From contig NZ_PJBE01000012.1 of assembly GCF_002836205.1 (NCBI RefSeq), positions 868,001 to 932,000 on the forward strand: a DNA stretch of 64,000 nucleotides, written 5' to 3'. This document shows, piece by piece, positions 51,070 through 60,201 of this stretch. The DNA is from Shewanella sp. Choline-02u-19 (GTDB taxonomy: Bacteria > Pseudomonadota > Gammaproteobacteria > Enterobacterales > Shewanellaceae). Numbering within the stretch: position 1 is the stretch's first letter; every line of letters begins with the position of its first letter. The notes under the pieces were generated by a model that saw only the letters and a list, made by a program, of their open reading frames with translations, was not told the origin of the DNA and did no database searches. The position numbers were made by a program, and so were the translations under genes.

Positions 51070-52002
51070 ATGGATAGTCAGGTTATGCCTCGTGAACAAC
51101 TAGGAGTTTGTGCAGAAGGAAATTTGCACAGTGTCTATTTAATGTTTAATGCTAATGATGGTATCGAATCGCAAATGCGCCCATGTGTTGCAAATGTGGC
51201 CCAATATATTCACGATCTTGCAGATCAATTTGCGGATAGTGCATTCAACGGGTTTGTTGCCGTTGGGGCAAACTATTGGGATGCGCTTTACCCGGTAGGC
51301 AGACCACGCCAATTAAAGCCATTTCCTGCGATGAATCAAGAGAATAGAGATGCGCCGGCGATCGAATATGATCTCTTTGTGCAGCTGCGTGGTGATCGCT
51401 TCGATATTCTCCATTTAGTGGCCAATGAAGTGTGTCAAATGTTTGATGGACTCGTAGAGTTGATAGATGAAGAGCGCGGCTTCCGTTTTATGGATAGTCG
51501 CGACCTAACAGGCTTTGTTGACGGCACTGAAAACCCCAAGGGCCGCAGCCGTCAAAGTGTTGCACTGGTTGGAGATGAAGATAACGAGTTTAAAAACGGC
51601 AGTTATATTCATGTACAAAAATTTGCTCATAATTTGAGTAAGTGGAATCGACTGCCAGATAAGAAACAAGAAGATATCATTGGTCGTACCAAAGCTGAAA
51701 ATATTGAATACGCCTCTGCAGATAAGCCATTAACAAGTCATATTAAGCGAGTTAATCTTAAAGATGATGACGGTAATTCAATGGAAATATTACGTCAAAG
51801 CATGCCTTATGGTTCGGTTAAAGAACAAGGTTTAATGTTTATCTCTATGTGTGGAAACTCGGTGAATTTTGAAAAAATGCTCGAAAGTATGATCTATGGT
51901 GATACAGAAGGTAATCATGATCATCTGATGCATTTTACTCAAGCACTAACAGGGTCATCCTTTTTTGTGCCATCGATAGATTTTTTAGAACGATCCGCAT
52001 AA
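51070..52002 (+). CDS. DyP-type heme peroxidase (TyrA-like)
   Basis: 310 residues. The GxxDG signature is present in DLTGFVDGTENPKGRSR with the catalytic Asp, and the distal and proximal heme residues lie around SYIHVQKFAHNLSKW and SHIKRVNL. It oxidises dyes and aromatic compounds with H2O2 using heme. No signal peptide, so cytoplasmic or encapsulated. It lies just after the ferric transporter genes. Length and sequence correspond to the Shewanella TyrA protein. A strong terminator follows. Confidence 0.93.
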   Translation: MDSQVMPREQLGVCAEGNLHSVYLMFNANDGIESQMRPCVANVAQYIHDLADQFADSAFNGFVAVGANYWDALYPVGRPRQLKPFPAMNQENRDAPAIEYDLFVQLRGDRFDILHLVANEVCQMFDGLVELIDEERGFRFMDSRDLTGFVDGTENPKGRSRQSVALVGDEDNEFKNGSYIHVQKFAHNLSKWNRLPDKKQEDIIGRTKAENIEYASADKPLTSHIKRVNLKDDDGNSMEILRQSMPYGSVKEQGLMFISMCGNSVNFEKMLESMIYGDTEGNHDHLMHFTQALTGSSFFVPSIDFLERSA

Positions 52003-52017
52003 GCCTGGTTAATCTGT

Positions 52018-52047
52018 AAAAAAAACGCACAATAAGTGCGTTTTTTT
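52018..52047. terminator. Bidirectional terminator
   Basis: AAAAAACGCAC AATAA GTGCGTTTTTTT between the DyP peroxidase gene (plus) and the cupin gene (minus). Confidence 0.93.
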
Positions 52048-52054
52048 ATGCCTG

Positions 52055-52525
52055 CTATTTTTCTTGTTCTTCTTTATCGTTATTAAAGTAGCTAGTAGGG
52101 CTGCGGTCATAAACCTCATTCATACTCCGGACGAGTACTTTATTGGTTTCGGGATAAACAACGACATCATGGGTATCACGGCTACCGACCACTAAAAAAA
52201 TGAAATCGGCATCGCTATTATTAACTATTTTATGGGCGATACCAGAGTTGGCTGTGAAGCAGATATATTTTCCTTCGCTAAAAACATGAGGTTCATCATC
52301 AATATAGAGAGTGGCTTCCCCTTGCATCGCGTAAATGTGTTCCTCTTCTTTAGTGTGATAATGAGCAAGTGCTGACGCCATGCCTGGTGCTACCTTTTCC
52401 ATGGTTACGCCAACTTTTTCAGCCCCAGCAGTATCACCAATGTGCTTTTGATCACTGCCGTAATTATTTTCATGTGACCAAGACTCCCAGCCAACATCAG
52501 AAACATTAATCAGTTTGTTTTTCAT
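52055..52525 (-). CDS. Cupin-domain protein
   Basis: 156 residues from the ATG at 52525 (GAGG about ten bases upstream). The cupin motifs HYHTKEEEHIYAMQGEATLY and GIAHKIVNNSDADFIFLVVG give the barrel; metal-binding His/Glu of motif 1 are present. The family is often a small-molecule binding or metabolic protein, with function not predictable here. It is a single-gene unit. Confidence 0.85.
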   Translation of the reverse strand: MKNKLINVSDVGWESWSHENNYGSDQKHIGDTAGAEKVGVTMEKVAPGMASALAHYHTKEEEHIYAMQGEATLYIDDEPHVFSEGKYICFTANSGIAHKIVNNSDADFIFLVVGSRDTHDVVVYPETNKVLVRSMNEVYDRSPTSYFNNDKEEQEK

Positions 52526-52686
52526 CTTTATTATCCTCAACTTAGGAATGCTGCCCTACTGGCAGTATAACCATATTGATATAATAAAAAATAACATATT
52601 CAATATATTGTATAAAGGTAGCGTTGGCATTTGGCTTAAAGGGAGGTAGGGCGGCGTTTCCGCCCTTATTTTGCTGGCAGAAAAAG

Positions 52687-53157
52687 TTAATCCATGTAAT
52701 TGAACAATGATTTAACCGTTTCTACTGTATCCACAATCATGTCGATATTTGACGGACTGATAAAGATAGTATCATCACCCGCTATCGTGCCTAGAATACC
52801 TTCTGGCTTACCTATCGAATCAAGTAATCGGGCGATTAACTGTGCCGCACCTGGGCTGGTTCGAACAACGATCATTGACTGGTTATGATCCACATCAAGT
52901 ACAAGGTTTTTAAGTGGACTACCAGCAGTTGGTACACCAAGCTCAGCGGGTAAACAGTAAACCATTTGCTGTTTAGCATTTCGGGTTCGAACTGCGCCAA
53001 ACTTACTCAGCATACGCGAGACTTTTGATTGGTTGATATTGCTAAAGCCTTCAGCTTGAAGCGCTATCACTATTTCACTTTGGGAGCCAAAACGCTCCTC
53101 TTTTAAGATCAACTTAAAGGTTCTAACGAGATCGTCCTGATTTTTGCTTGTTTGCAT
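52687..53157 (-). CDS. argR: Arginine repressor
   Basis: 156 residues, the family length. N-terminal winged helix (QSEIVIALQAEGFSNINQSK, VSRMLSKFGAVRTRN) and the C-terminal hexamerisation/arginine-binding domain (VRTSPGAAQLIARLLDS, GTIAGDDTIFISP). It represses arginine genes and itself when arginine is abundant. It is divergent from mdh, as in other Shewanella and Vibrio; an ARG box lies in the shared gap. Confidence 0.96.
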   Translation of the reverse strand: MQTSKNQDDLVRTFKLILKEERFGSQSEIVIALQAEGFSNINQSKVSRMLSKFGAVRTRNAKQQMVYCLPAELGVPTAGSPLKNLVLDVDHNQSMIVVRTSPGAAQLIARLLDSIGKPEGILGTIAGDDTIFISPSNIDMIVDTVETVKSLFNYMD

Positions 53158-53161
53158 ATAT

Positions 53162-53179
53162 TATTATTCTTTATTCAAA
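53162..53179. promoter_or_regulatory. Degenerate ARG box next to argR
   Basis: TATTATTCTTTATTCAAA keeps the right half-site ATTCA of the ARG consensus but has mismatches in the left half. It lies just upstream of the argR start and could be part of autoregulation. Confidence 0.4.
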
Positions 53180-53234
53180 AAAATCCGCTCTATGATGATT
53201 ATATTCGCCTTTCATGTCAAATTTTATTCGTTTT

Positions 53235-53252
53235 TTTGAATAATAATTCACA
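53235..53252. promoter_or_regulatory. ARG box (ArgR operator) in the argR-mdh gap
   Basis: TTTGAATAATAATTCACA matches the 18-bp ARG consensus TNTGAATWWWWATTCANW at every position. It is 78 bp upstream of argR and 257 bp upstream of mdh, so it most probably mediates argR autorepression. Confidence 0.88.
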
Positions 53253-53508
53253 GCGAGTTGTTTTGTTGAGCGGTACTAAATTCATTAGAGTATAAATTCT
53301 ATTTATTTTTATACTGATCTTTTGCAAGCGATTTGATAGCAAAGCTAGACGGGCTGGGCGTTTAAAGCGATGGTAAGTGGCATTGTGAATCTAGAATAGA
53401 ATGAACACGACTAAGGGATAATTGAATTTTAGTTGTGAATCCAGTACTGTTGCGCCATTAGAAAAGCGGATCTAAATCACAAAAATCCGAGAATTGACGG
53501 AGATAACT

Positions 53509-54444
53509 ATGAAAGTTGCTGTACTTGGAGCTGCTGGCGGTATTGGCCAGGCGCTTGCCCTACTATTAAAAACTCAACTACCTGCGGGTTCAAAATTGTC
53601 GCTTTATGATATTGCACCTGTAACACCAGGTGTTGCCGTTGATTTAAGCCACATCCCAACAGCGGTTGAAGTAAAAGGATTTGCGGGTGAAGATCCTTCT
53701 GCTGCATTAGACGGTGCCGATGTGGTCCTTATTTCTGCGGGTGTTGCACGTAAGCCTGGTATGGATCGCTCAGATCTATTCAACATCAACGCTGGGATCG
53801 TAAGAAACCTTGTTGAAAAGTGTGCTGCGACTTGCCCTACCGCGCTTATCGCTATTATCACTAACCCTGTGAATACGACAGTTGCTATTGCTGCTGAAGT
53901 GCTTAAGAAAGCGGGTGTGTATGATAAGAACCGTTTATTCGGTGTGACGACGCTTGATGTTATTCGTTCTGAAACCTTTGTTGCTGCAGCAAAAGGCTTA
54001 AACGTAGCAGACGTTAAAGTGAACGTTATCGGTGGCCATAGTGGTGTGACTATTCTGCCACTTCTTTCACAGGTTAAAGGCGTTAGCTTTACTGATGAAG
54101 AAGTTGCAGCGTTAACAACGCGTATCCAAAATGCAGGTACTGAAGTTGTTGAAGCTAAAGCGGGTGGCGGTAGTGCGACACTTTCTATGGGACAAGCAGC
54201 TTGTCGTTTCGGTCTTTCTCTCGTTCGTGGCTTGCAAGGCGAAGCAAACGTTGTTGAATGTGCCTACGTAGATGGCGGCAGCGAACATGCTGAGTTTTTC
54301 GCTCAACCTATTGTTCTTGGTAAAAATGGTGTTGAAGAAGTATTAGCATATGGTGACGTTAGCGCATTTGAAGCAAGTGCTCGTGATGCAATGCTAGATA
54401 CGCTAAAAGCAGATATTAAGCTTGGTATCGAATTTGTTAAGTAA
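53509..54444 (+). CDS. mdh: Malate dehydrogenase
   Basis: 311 residues from the ATG at 53509 (GGAG eight bases upstream); a TTG at 53494 only adds five residues. NAD-binding GAAGGIGQALALLL, ITNPVNTTVAIAAEVL, and the catalytic region VIGGHSGVTILPLLSQV with His and Arg near ARKPGMDRSD. It interconverts malate and oxaloacetate in the TCA cycle. A bidirectional terminator follows. Confidence 0.97.
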   Translation: MKVAVLGAAGGIGQALALLLKTQLPAGSKLSLYDIAPVTPGVAVDLSHIPTAVEVKGFAGEDPSAALDGADVVLISAGVARKPGMDRSDLFNINAGIVRNLVEKCAATCPTALIAIITNPVNTTVAIAAEVLKKAGVYDKNRLFGVTTLDVIRSETFVAAAKGLNVADVKVNVIGGHSGVTILPLLSQVKGVSFTDEEVAALTTRIQNAGTEVVEAKAGGGSATLSMGQAACRFGLSLVRGLQGEANVVECAYVDGGSEHAEFFAQPIVLGKNGVEEVLAYGDVSAFEASARDAMLDTLKADIKLGIEFVK

Positions 54445-54475
54445 GCTTACCTTTTGACAATGTAAGCCCTTAACG

Positions 54476-54505
54476 AAAAAACGGAGCCAATTGGCTCCGT
54501 TTTTA
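54476..54505. terminator. Bidirectional terminator between mdh and ispB
   Basis: AAAAACGGAGCC AATT GGCTCCGTTTTT, a perfect stem with A/T runs on both sides. Confidence 0.94.
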
Positions 54506-54519
54506 TTGAGTCAATAAAA

Positions 54520-55491
54520 CTAGTGACTACGCTGTACGGCTATCTTAGCCAGTGAAATTAGTGCTGTTTTGTATTCTGACTCTGGCAATATAGCTAATGC
54601 GGCGATAGCCTTGTTAGACTCTTCTATGGCTCGCTGTTCAGTATATTCAAGCGCACCACAACGCTTTAAGGCGCTTATAATCACTTCAATGTGCTCTGTA
54701 CCGTCACCTTTTTCAATCGCTTCTCTAATGAGCGCTTTCTCTGTGTCGTTACCTTTGGCAATGGCAAAGATCAACGGTAAAGTTGGTTTTCCTTCAGCTA
54801 AATCATCACCTATGTTCTTACCTAGCTCTTCTGTTTCTGCTGTGTAATCAAGTAGGTCATCAGTTAATTGAAAGGCGGTACCCAAAAACTTACCATACTC
54901 AGCAAGTGCTGTTTGTATCTCTTCAGAGCTTTCGGCTAATAAACCCGCTAAGCGTGTTGCAGCTTCAAACAATTTTGCTGTCTTACAATAGATGACACGC
55001 ATGTAGCTTTCTTCAGTGGTGTCTGGGTCGTTACAATTCATCAATTGCAGGACTTCACCTTCGGCGAGTACGTTAGTGGCGTCAGCGAGTATTTCAAGTA
55101 CGTCTAAGCTTTTAAGCTCAGTCATCATTTGGAATGAACGCGTATAAAGGAAGTCACCCACTAATACACTGGCACTATTACCAAACAATGCATTCGCTGT
55201 TTCTCTGCCGCGACGGAGCATAGATTCATCAACGACGTCATCATGCAGTAGTGACGCTGTATGAATAAACTCGATTATTGCTGCCAACTTTAAGTGAGAA
55301 TCACCTTTATAGTCGATTGCCCGAGCCGCTAAAATTGACAATAAAGGTCTTAAGCGTTTGCCGCCACCGTTAATAATATAAAAACCTAATTGATTAATTA
55401 GGGCTACATCTGACTCTAATTGTTTATAGATCAGTTGATTGACTGCTTGCATATCGCTATCAGCCAATTGACGAATGGCGTTTAAATCCAT
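54520..55491 (-). CDS. ispB: Octaprenyl diphosphate synthase
   Basis: 323 residues. First Asp-rich motif LLHDDVVDESMLRRG and second LTDDLLDYTAET, with GGGKRLRPLLSILAAR near residue 45, as in long-chain trans-prenyltransferases. It makes the polyprenyl tail of ubiquinone and menaquinone from isopentenyl diphosphate. Divergent from rplU, the usual gammaproteobacterial order. Confidence 0.95.
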   Translation of the reverse strand: MDLNAIRQLADSDMQAVNQLIYKQLESDVALINQLGFYIINGGGKRLRPLLSILAARAIDYKGDSHLKLAAIIEFIHTASLLHDDVVDESMLRRGRETANALFGNSASVLVGDFLYTRSFQMMTELKSLDVLEILADATNVLAEGEVLQLMNCNDPDTTEESYMRVIYCKTAKLFEAATRLAGLLAESSEEIQTALAEYGKFLGTAFQLTDDLLDYTAETEELGKNIGDDLAEGKPTLPLIFAIAKGNDTEKALIREAIEKGDGTEHIEVIISALKRCGALEYTEQRAIEESNKAIAALAILPESEYKTALISLAKIAVQRSH

Positions 55492-55772
55492 AAATAGACT
55501 CTGATTTGTTGGCTGCTATGACAATCAGCAGCTCATTTAAGACATAAATGTTATAATAGGGGGATTCTACCTAAATTTGTGCAGCAAGACAGTAGTTGTC
55601 GCTAATTCTGGGAGATATTTGGGTCTTTTTTTATTCTTACTGAATTAGCTCTTGTCAGATGCTAGTTCTTAGCGTAAACTCCGCGACCATTGTCATTAAA
55701 GCTTTTATAGCACCCCTGCATCAATCTAATATAGTTTGAGCGGCGTGTTTAGAATATCGGAGTAAAATAGCT

Positions 55773-56084
55773 ATGTACGCTGTTTTTCAAAGTGGCGGCA
55801 AACAACATCGTGTTGAAGCCGGTCATACAGTTCGTTTAGAAAAATTAGAAGTCGCTACAGGCGAAACTATCGAGTTCGACCAAGTTCTTTTGGTTGCAGA
55901 TGGTGAGACTGTACACGTAGGTGCACCTTTAGTTGAAGGTGGTAAGGTTGTTGCTGAAGTTGTTAGCCACGGCCGTGCGGAGAAGGTAACTATTGTTAAG
56001 TTCCGTCGTCGTAAGCACCACGATAAGAAGATGGGCCATCGTCAATGGTTCACCGAAGTTAAAATTACAGCTATTAGCGCTTAA
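55773..56084 (+). CDS. rplU: 50S ribosomal protein L21
   Basis: 103 residues, full length: MYAVFQSGGKQHRVEAGHTV to the end, with KFRRRKHHDKKMGHRQWFT, the 23S rRNA-binding basic stretch. First gene of the rplU-rpmA pair, 15 bp ahead of rpmA. Confidence 0.98.
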   Translation: MYAVFQSGGKQHRVEAGHTVRLEKLEVATGETIEFDQVLLVADGETVHVGAPLVEGGKVVAEVVSHGRAEKVTIVKFRRRKHHDKKMGHRQWFTEVKITAISA

Positions 56085-56099
56085 TTAGGAGTCTAACTC

Positions 56100-56354
56100 A
56101 TGGCACATAAAAAAGCTGGCGGTTCTACTCGTAACGGCCGCGATTCAGAAAGTAAACGTCTTGGTGTAAAGCGCTTTGGCGGCGAATCAGTTCTAGCTGG
56201 TAACATCATCGTTCGTCAACGTGGTACTAAATTCCACGCTGGTGTTAATGTTGGTATCGGTCGTGACCACACTTTATTCGCACTTACCTCTGGTAAAGTG
56301 AAGTTTGAAGTTAAAGGTCCACAGAGCCGCAAGTTTATCAGCATTGAAGATTAA
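56100..56354 (+). CDS. rpmA: 50S ribosomal protein L27
   Basis: 84 residues: MAHKKAGGSTRNGRDSESKR at the N-terminus reaches the peptidyl-transferase centre, and GTKFHAGVNVGIGRDHTLFA is the conserved body. Follows rplU; a terminator separates it from obgE. Confidence 0.98.
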   Translation: MAHKKAGGSTRNGRDSESKRLGVKRFGGESVLAGNIIVRQRGTKFHAGVNVGIGRDHTLFALTSGKVKFEVKGPQSRKFISIED

Positions 56355-56380
56355 TCTTTAGCTTCTGCTAAGATTAATAC

Positions 56381-56414
56381 AAAGCCCCGCCATTGGTGGG
56401 GCTTTGTTTTTTTT
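56381..56414 (+). terminator. Terminator after rpmA
   Basis: AAAGCCCCGCC ATT GGTGGGGCTTTG followed by eight T. Confidence 0.92.
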
Positions 56415-56492
56415 AATATTAAGTAAATTGTTTTTTGGCGACTAGAATCGTTAAGAGTATAATTCTTTCATTCTGTGGTGCCAGGAGTTGGT

Positions 56493-57659
56493 ATGAAGTT
56501 TGTCGATGAAGCGACTATCCGTGTTGAAGCGGGTAATGGTGGTAGTGGTTGCGTCAGTTTTAGACGTGAAAAATATGTTCCTGATGGTGGACCTGATGGT
56601 GGTGATGGTGGCGATGGCGGCAGTGTTTATCTGCAGGCTGACGAAAACCTTAACACATTAATTACCTTTCAGTTTGAACGCTTCCATAATGCCGAACGCG
56701 GTAAGAACGGTCGTGGTCGAGACTGTACTGGTCATGGCGGTGATGAGCTAGTGCTTAAAGTACCTGTCGGTACACGAGCAATAGATGCTGAGACAGAAGA
56801 GACTCTTGGTGATTTAACCATACACGGCCAGAAAATGCTTGTGGCCAAAGGTGGTTTCCATGGTATGGGTAATACGCGCTTTAAAAGCAGTACTAACCGT
56901 GCACCTAGGCAAAAAACATTAGGTACTGATGGCGAAGTACGTAGCTTGAGACTTGAGCTGTTGTTGCTTGCTGATGTTGGCCTACTGGGTATGCCAAATG
57001 CGGGTAAATCGACTTTTATTCGTGCAGTATCAAAAGCAAGACCAAAAGTAGCAGATTATCCCTTTACAACGTTGGTGCCCAATCTTGGTGTTGTTAACCC
57101 AAGACCTGGCCAAAGCTTCGTGATTGCGGATATTCCCGGTCTAATCGAAGGTGCTGCAGATGGTGCTGGTCTTGGTGTTCAGTTCTTGAAGCACTTAGAA
57201 CGCTGCCGAGTGCTGTTGCACATTTTGGATGTCGAGCCTATCGATGGTAGCAATCCTGTAGAGTCAGCGCGTTCTATTGTCGCTGAGCTAGAAAAGCATT
57301 CGCCTAAGCTTGCTGGTAAGCCACGCTGGTTAGTCATTAACAAAGCCGATTTGATGCTCAAAGAAGAGCTGCAAGTAAAAATCGATAAGATTGTTAATGA
57401 ACTGGAGTGGGAAGGCGAAGTATTTACTATTTCCGCTTATAATCGCGAAGGTACAGCTGAATTAGCACTTAAGTTGCTCGACTTTATTGCGTTGCTACCT
57501 CCTGAAGAGAAAGTTGACGTCGAAGCCGAAGTTGAGTTTAAGTGGGATAATTACCATCAAAATGCTAACGAATCTGTCAACGAAGATTATGTCGCTGACG
57601 ATGATGACGACGATTTTGATGATGATGATTACGATGTTGAGGTTATCTATCAAAGATAG
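56493..57659 (+). CDS. obgE: Obg family ribosome-assembly GTPase
   Basis: 388 residues from the ATG at 56493, with AGGAG seven bases upstream (MKFVDEATIRVEAGNGGSG is the family start). The Gly-rich Obg fold (residues 1-158) precedes the GTPase: G1 GMPNAGKST, G3 DIPGLIEGA, G4 NKAD, G5 SAYN. The C-terminal tail is strongly acidic (DDDDDDFDDDDY near 377). It binds the large ribosomal subunit and ppGpp and supports ribosome maturation. Confidence 0.97.
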   Translation: MKFVDEATIRVEAGNGGSGCVSFRREKYVPDGGPDGGDGGDGGSVYLQADENLNTLITFQFERFHNAERGKNGRGRDCTGHGGDELVLKVPVGTRAIDAETEETLGDLTIHGQKMLVAKGGFHGMGNTRFKSSTNRAPRQKTLGTDGEVRSLRLELLLLADVGLLGMPNAGKSTFIRAVSKARPKVADYPFTTLVPNLGVVNPRPGQSFVIADIPGLIEGAADGAGLGVQFLKHLERCRVLLHILDVEPIDGSNPVESARSIVAELEKHSPKLAGKPRWLVINKADLMLKEELQVKIDKIVNELEWEGEVFTISAYNREGTAELALKLLDFIALLPPEEKVDVEAEVEFKWDNYHQNANESVNEDYVADDDDDDFDDDDYDVEVIYQR

Positions 57660-57685
57660 ATAGTTTCAATTGAGGATGTTGAGAA

Positions 57686-58447
57686 TTGTACGCCGACACA
57701 CAAAATGATATTACACGTCAAGTTGTTAGGGTTGCTCAACTTCTTCTAGCTTATGGCGCTGACTCTGAACTTGTTGAAGAGATTAGTCAGCGCTTAGGCT
57801 ATGCTTTAGGCTTAGCCAGTGTCGAAATCTCTATCTCCTCCAACTGCCTCGTTTTAACTAGCCTTGTTCATGGGCGCTGTATAACCACAACCAGACGAAC
57901 GCGTGAGCATGGTATTAATATGACCATTGTATGCGAGCTTCAACGTATCTGTCTGTTGACCGAAAAAGGCATATACGGCCTGCATGAAGTGCGTAAACGT
58001 GTCAGCCGCATCGAACCTAAGACTTATCCAGCAAAATATGTAGTCCCTATGATTGGCTTATCTTGTGCTAGTTTTTGTCACCTATTCGGGGGAGACATTA
58101 CGGCTTGCCTGATTACATTTTTAGCTTCAGCTATCGGTATGTTTGTTCGACTTTCTATCGCCAAACGTCATTTCAATTTACTCCTCAATTTCAGTGTTAC
58201 AGCATTCGTTACGACTATTATTGCGCAAACGGGTTACCAATTTGATTTAACCGACACGCCCAAGTTACCCATGGCCGCGAGTGTATTGATGCTTGTGCCA
58301 GGCTTTCCGATGATTAATGCTATATCGGATATGGTAAAGGGACACCTAAACGTCGGCATTTCTCGCTGGGGCCACGCGACGTTACTGACGGTATCGTCAG
58401 TAATAGGGATCACTATGGCAATGCAAATAGGTGGGCTGTTTTTATGA
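57686..58447 (+). CDS. yjjP: YjjP/ThrE-type exporter, N-terminal component
   Basis: 253 residues, TTG start (GAGG upstream; no in-frame ATG aligns with the family start). A soluble N-terminal part (VVRVAQLLLAYGADSELVEE, VEISISSNCLVLTSL) is followed by five membrane helices. With YjjB it forms a split ThrE-type exporter; in E. coli the pair exports succinate, while ThrE of Corynebacterium exports threonine and serine. The substrate here is unproven. It overlaps yjjB by four bases. Confidence 0.88.
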   Translation: MYADTQNDITRQVVRVAQLLLAYGADSELVEEISQRLGYALGLASVEISISSNCLVLTSLVHGRCITTTRRTREHGINMTIVCELQRICLLTEKGIYGLHEVRKRVSRIEPKTYPAKYVVPMIGLSCASFCHLFGGDITACLITFLASAIGMFVRLSIAKRHFNLLLNFSVTAFVTTIIAQTGYQFDLTDTPKLPMAASVLMLVPGFPMINAISDMVKGHLNVGISRWGHATLLTVSSVIGITMAMQIGGLFL

Positions 58448-58914
58448 TGTCGCTTATTCTAAGCATGTTAAATGATGCGGTGTTTTCAGCGATTCCTGCA
58501 GTAGGATTTGCGATGCTGTTTAATGTACCGCGTCGTTTCCTGCCTTTTTGTGCAATAGCGGGAGCACTAGGGCATGGCAGCCGCACGATGTGGTTAAGCC
58601 TAGGACTCCCTATTGAATGGGCAACATTTTTTGCTGCTGCGCTCGTAGGGATAGTTACAATTGGTTTTGCTAAGCGTCATCTCGCGCCACCTTTGATGTA
58701 CGCTGTTGCAGCGATCATTCCGATGATCCCTGGCTCCTACGCATTTAATACCGTGATAGCATTAGTCCAATTGACGGCACAATCCCATGTCAGCCCGGAA
58801 CTGATATCAGAAGTCATCAGTAATGGGCTTAAAACTGTATTCATTCTCGGCGCACTATCTGTCGGCCTTGCTATGCCAAGCTTACTTTATTTTCGCTCGC
58901 GTCCAGTCATCTAA
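58444..58914 (+). CDS. yjjB: YjjB/ThrE-type exporter, C-terminal component
   Basis: 156 residues with four to five hydrophobic helices and the motif VAAIIPMIPGSYAFNTVIA, diagnostic of the YjjB half of ThrE-type exporters. Start overlaps the yjjP stop (ATGA), so the two halves are coupled. folA begins 21 bp later. Confidence 0.9.
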   Translation: MMSLILSMLNDAVFSAIPAVGFAMLFNVPRRFLPFCAIAGALGHGSRTMWLSLGLPIEWATFFAAALVGIVTIGFAKRHLAPPLMYAVAAIIPMIPGSYAFNTVIALVQLTAQSHVSPELISEVISNGLKTVFILGALSVGLAMPSLLYFRSRPVI

Positions 58915-58935
58915 CAAAATGTAAAAGGAAGTATT

Positions 58936-59418
58936 TTGAAAATTGCTATGATTGCCGCTATGGCGAATAACCGCGTTATTGGTAAAGACAATAAGATGCC
59001 ATGGCACCTCCCTGAAGATCTACGCCATTTTAAGGCTGTAACCCTAGGTAAACCTATCGTGATGGGGCGAAAGACCTATGAGTCAATTGGTCGACCGTTG
59101 CCAGGCAGGCATAATATAGTGATTAGTCGTCAAACGGATTTGGCTATAGACGGTGTCACTACGGTGACCTGTTTTGAGGATGCTAAGCTCGCTGCAGGCG
59201 ACTGTGAAGAGCTGGTTGTTATCGGAGGCGGTCAACTTTACGCAAGCCTTTTGTGTATATCGGATGTTTTATATTTAACCGAAATTTCACTGGATGTTGA
59301 AGGCGATACCTATTTCCCGCATTGGGATGATGGTTCTTGGTTGGAAATGTCGAGAGATGTAGCTATAAGTAGTAAACAATTGGAATATAGCTTTATAAAA
59401 ATGGTTAAAAAGTGTTAA
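58936..59418 (+). CDS. folA: Dihydrofolate reductase
   Basis: 160 residues, TTG start with AAGGAAG upstream. MIAAMANNRVIGKDNKMPWH contains the substrate-binding region; the catalytic Asp/Glu position reads PEDLRHFKAVTLGKP, and GRKTYESIGRPLPGRHN and VVIGGGQLYAS are the NADPH-binding stretches. Reduces dihydrofolate to tetrahydrofolate. Confidence 0.96.
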   Translation: MKIAMIAAMANNRVIGKDNKMPWHLPEDLRHFKAVTLGKPIVMGRKTYESIGRPLPGRHNIVISRQTDLAIDGVTTVTCFEDAKLAAGDCEELVVIGGGQLYASLLCISDVLYLTEISLDVEGDTYFPHWDDGSWLEMSRDVAISSKQLEYSFIKMVKKC

Positions 59419-59524
59419 ATTGGACGGGTTGTTTAGTACCCTGTTGTAATGATAATAAAGAAGGCATATCGATAAGTGCTTTCTTAATATAATAAATAAA
59501 AACTAAAATAATAAGGAGTGTCTG

Positions 59525-59920
59525 ATGCGCTTGTTATCTATGAGCATCGCTACACTGATTGTGGCATCTTCAATATCGATTTCAACTCCAGCCTTAGCAA
59601 ACCAAGATCAATTAGCTGCCAATATTTGTAACTATGTTGTCAGTGATGATAAAAACCGTTTGCGTAAGAAGCTAAAAGAAAGCCGTGTTAAATTGCGTAA
59701 TATATATGACGGTGTTTCATGTAATGGTGATAGCTTGCTGAGAGTGGCTATGAAGAATGGCTCTAATGCAGTAGGTACCTTTGTCACAAAGAGATTGCCG
59801 GTATCTAACCTAGGTCGAGCTGAAAGTGATGGTCTTACTATCGCTGCATGGGCTGAAAGTAATGGCCATTCAGCAAGTGAAATTACGACAGCGATTAAAG
59901 AACGTTTAGCTGGCGGTTAA
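59525..59920 (+). CDS. DUF3718 secreted protein
   Basis: 131 residues; AAGGAG precedes the ATG and a signal peptide ends around PALANQ. The mature part has two Cys (NICNYVV, VSCNGDS) about 32 residues apart, likely a periplasmic disulfide, and the pattern of the DUF3718 family common in Shewanella. Function unknown. A strong terminator follows. Confidence 0.85.
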   Translation: MRLLSMSIATLIVASSISISTPALANQDQLAANICNYVVSDDKNRLRKKLKESRVKLRNIYDGVSCNGDSLLRVAMKNGSNAVGTFVTKRLPVSNLGRAESDGLTIAAWAESNGHSASEITTAIKERLAGG

Positions 59921-59946
59921 TTCTACTTTTCGACGTATATAAATAT

Positions 59947-59973
59947 AAAAAACCGGGACTTCCCGGTTTTTTT
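59947..59973 (+). terminator. Terminator after the DUF3718 gene
   Basis: AAAACCGGGA CTT CCCGGTTTTTTT. Confidence 0.9.
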
Positions 59974-60152
59974 ATATGTGTCACTTAGTACTAAGCAATA
60001 ACGGTTTAATGTAAACAGTGAATTAGTATATTAATGCAGTCAGGCTTATGTTGGTTGGAGTGCTATCCGTCTTGCAGGTATTTATTTGGTGTAACAATCA
60101 TTGTGGCGGATATTTAATCGCTACCAATATTGAAGCCAAATAATTTGGCTAT

Positions 60153-60186
60153 AAAAAAGGAGGACTGTAAAACAGTCCTCCTTTTT
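60153..60186 (-). terminator. Terminator of the chemoreceptor gene
   Basis: AAAAAAGGAGGACTGT AAA ACAGTCCTCCTTTTT; the A-run upstream is the T-run on the minus strand. A second small dyad, AGCCAAAT AATTTGGCT, lies at 60134-60150. Confidence 0.92.
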
Positions 60187-60201
60187 AAATTATAAAAGTT
60201 A

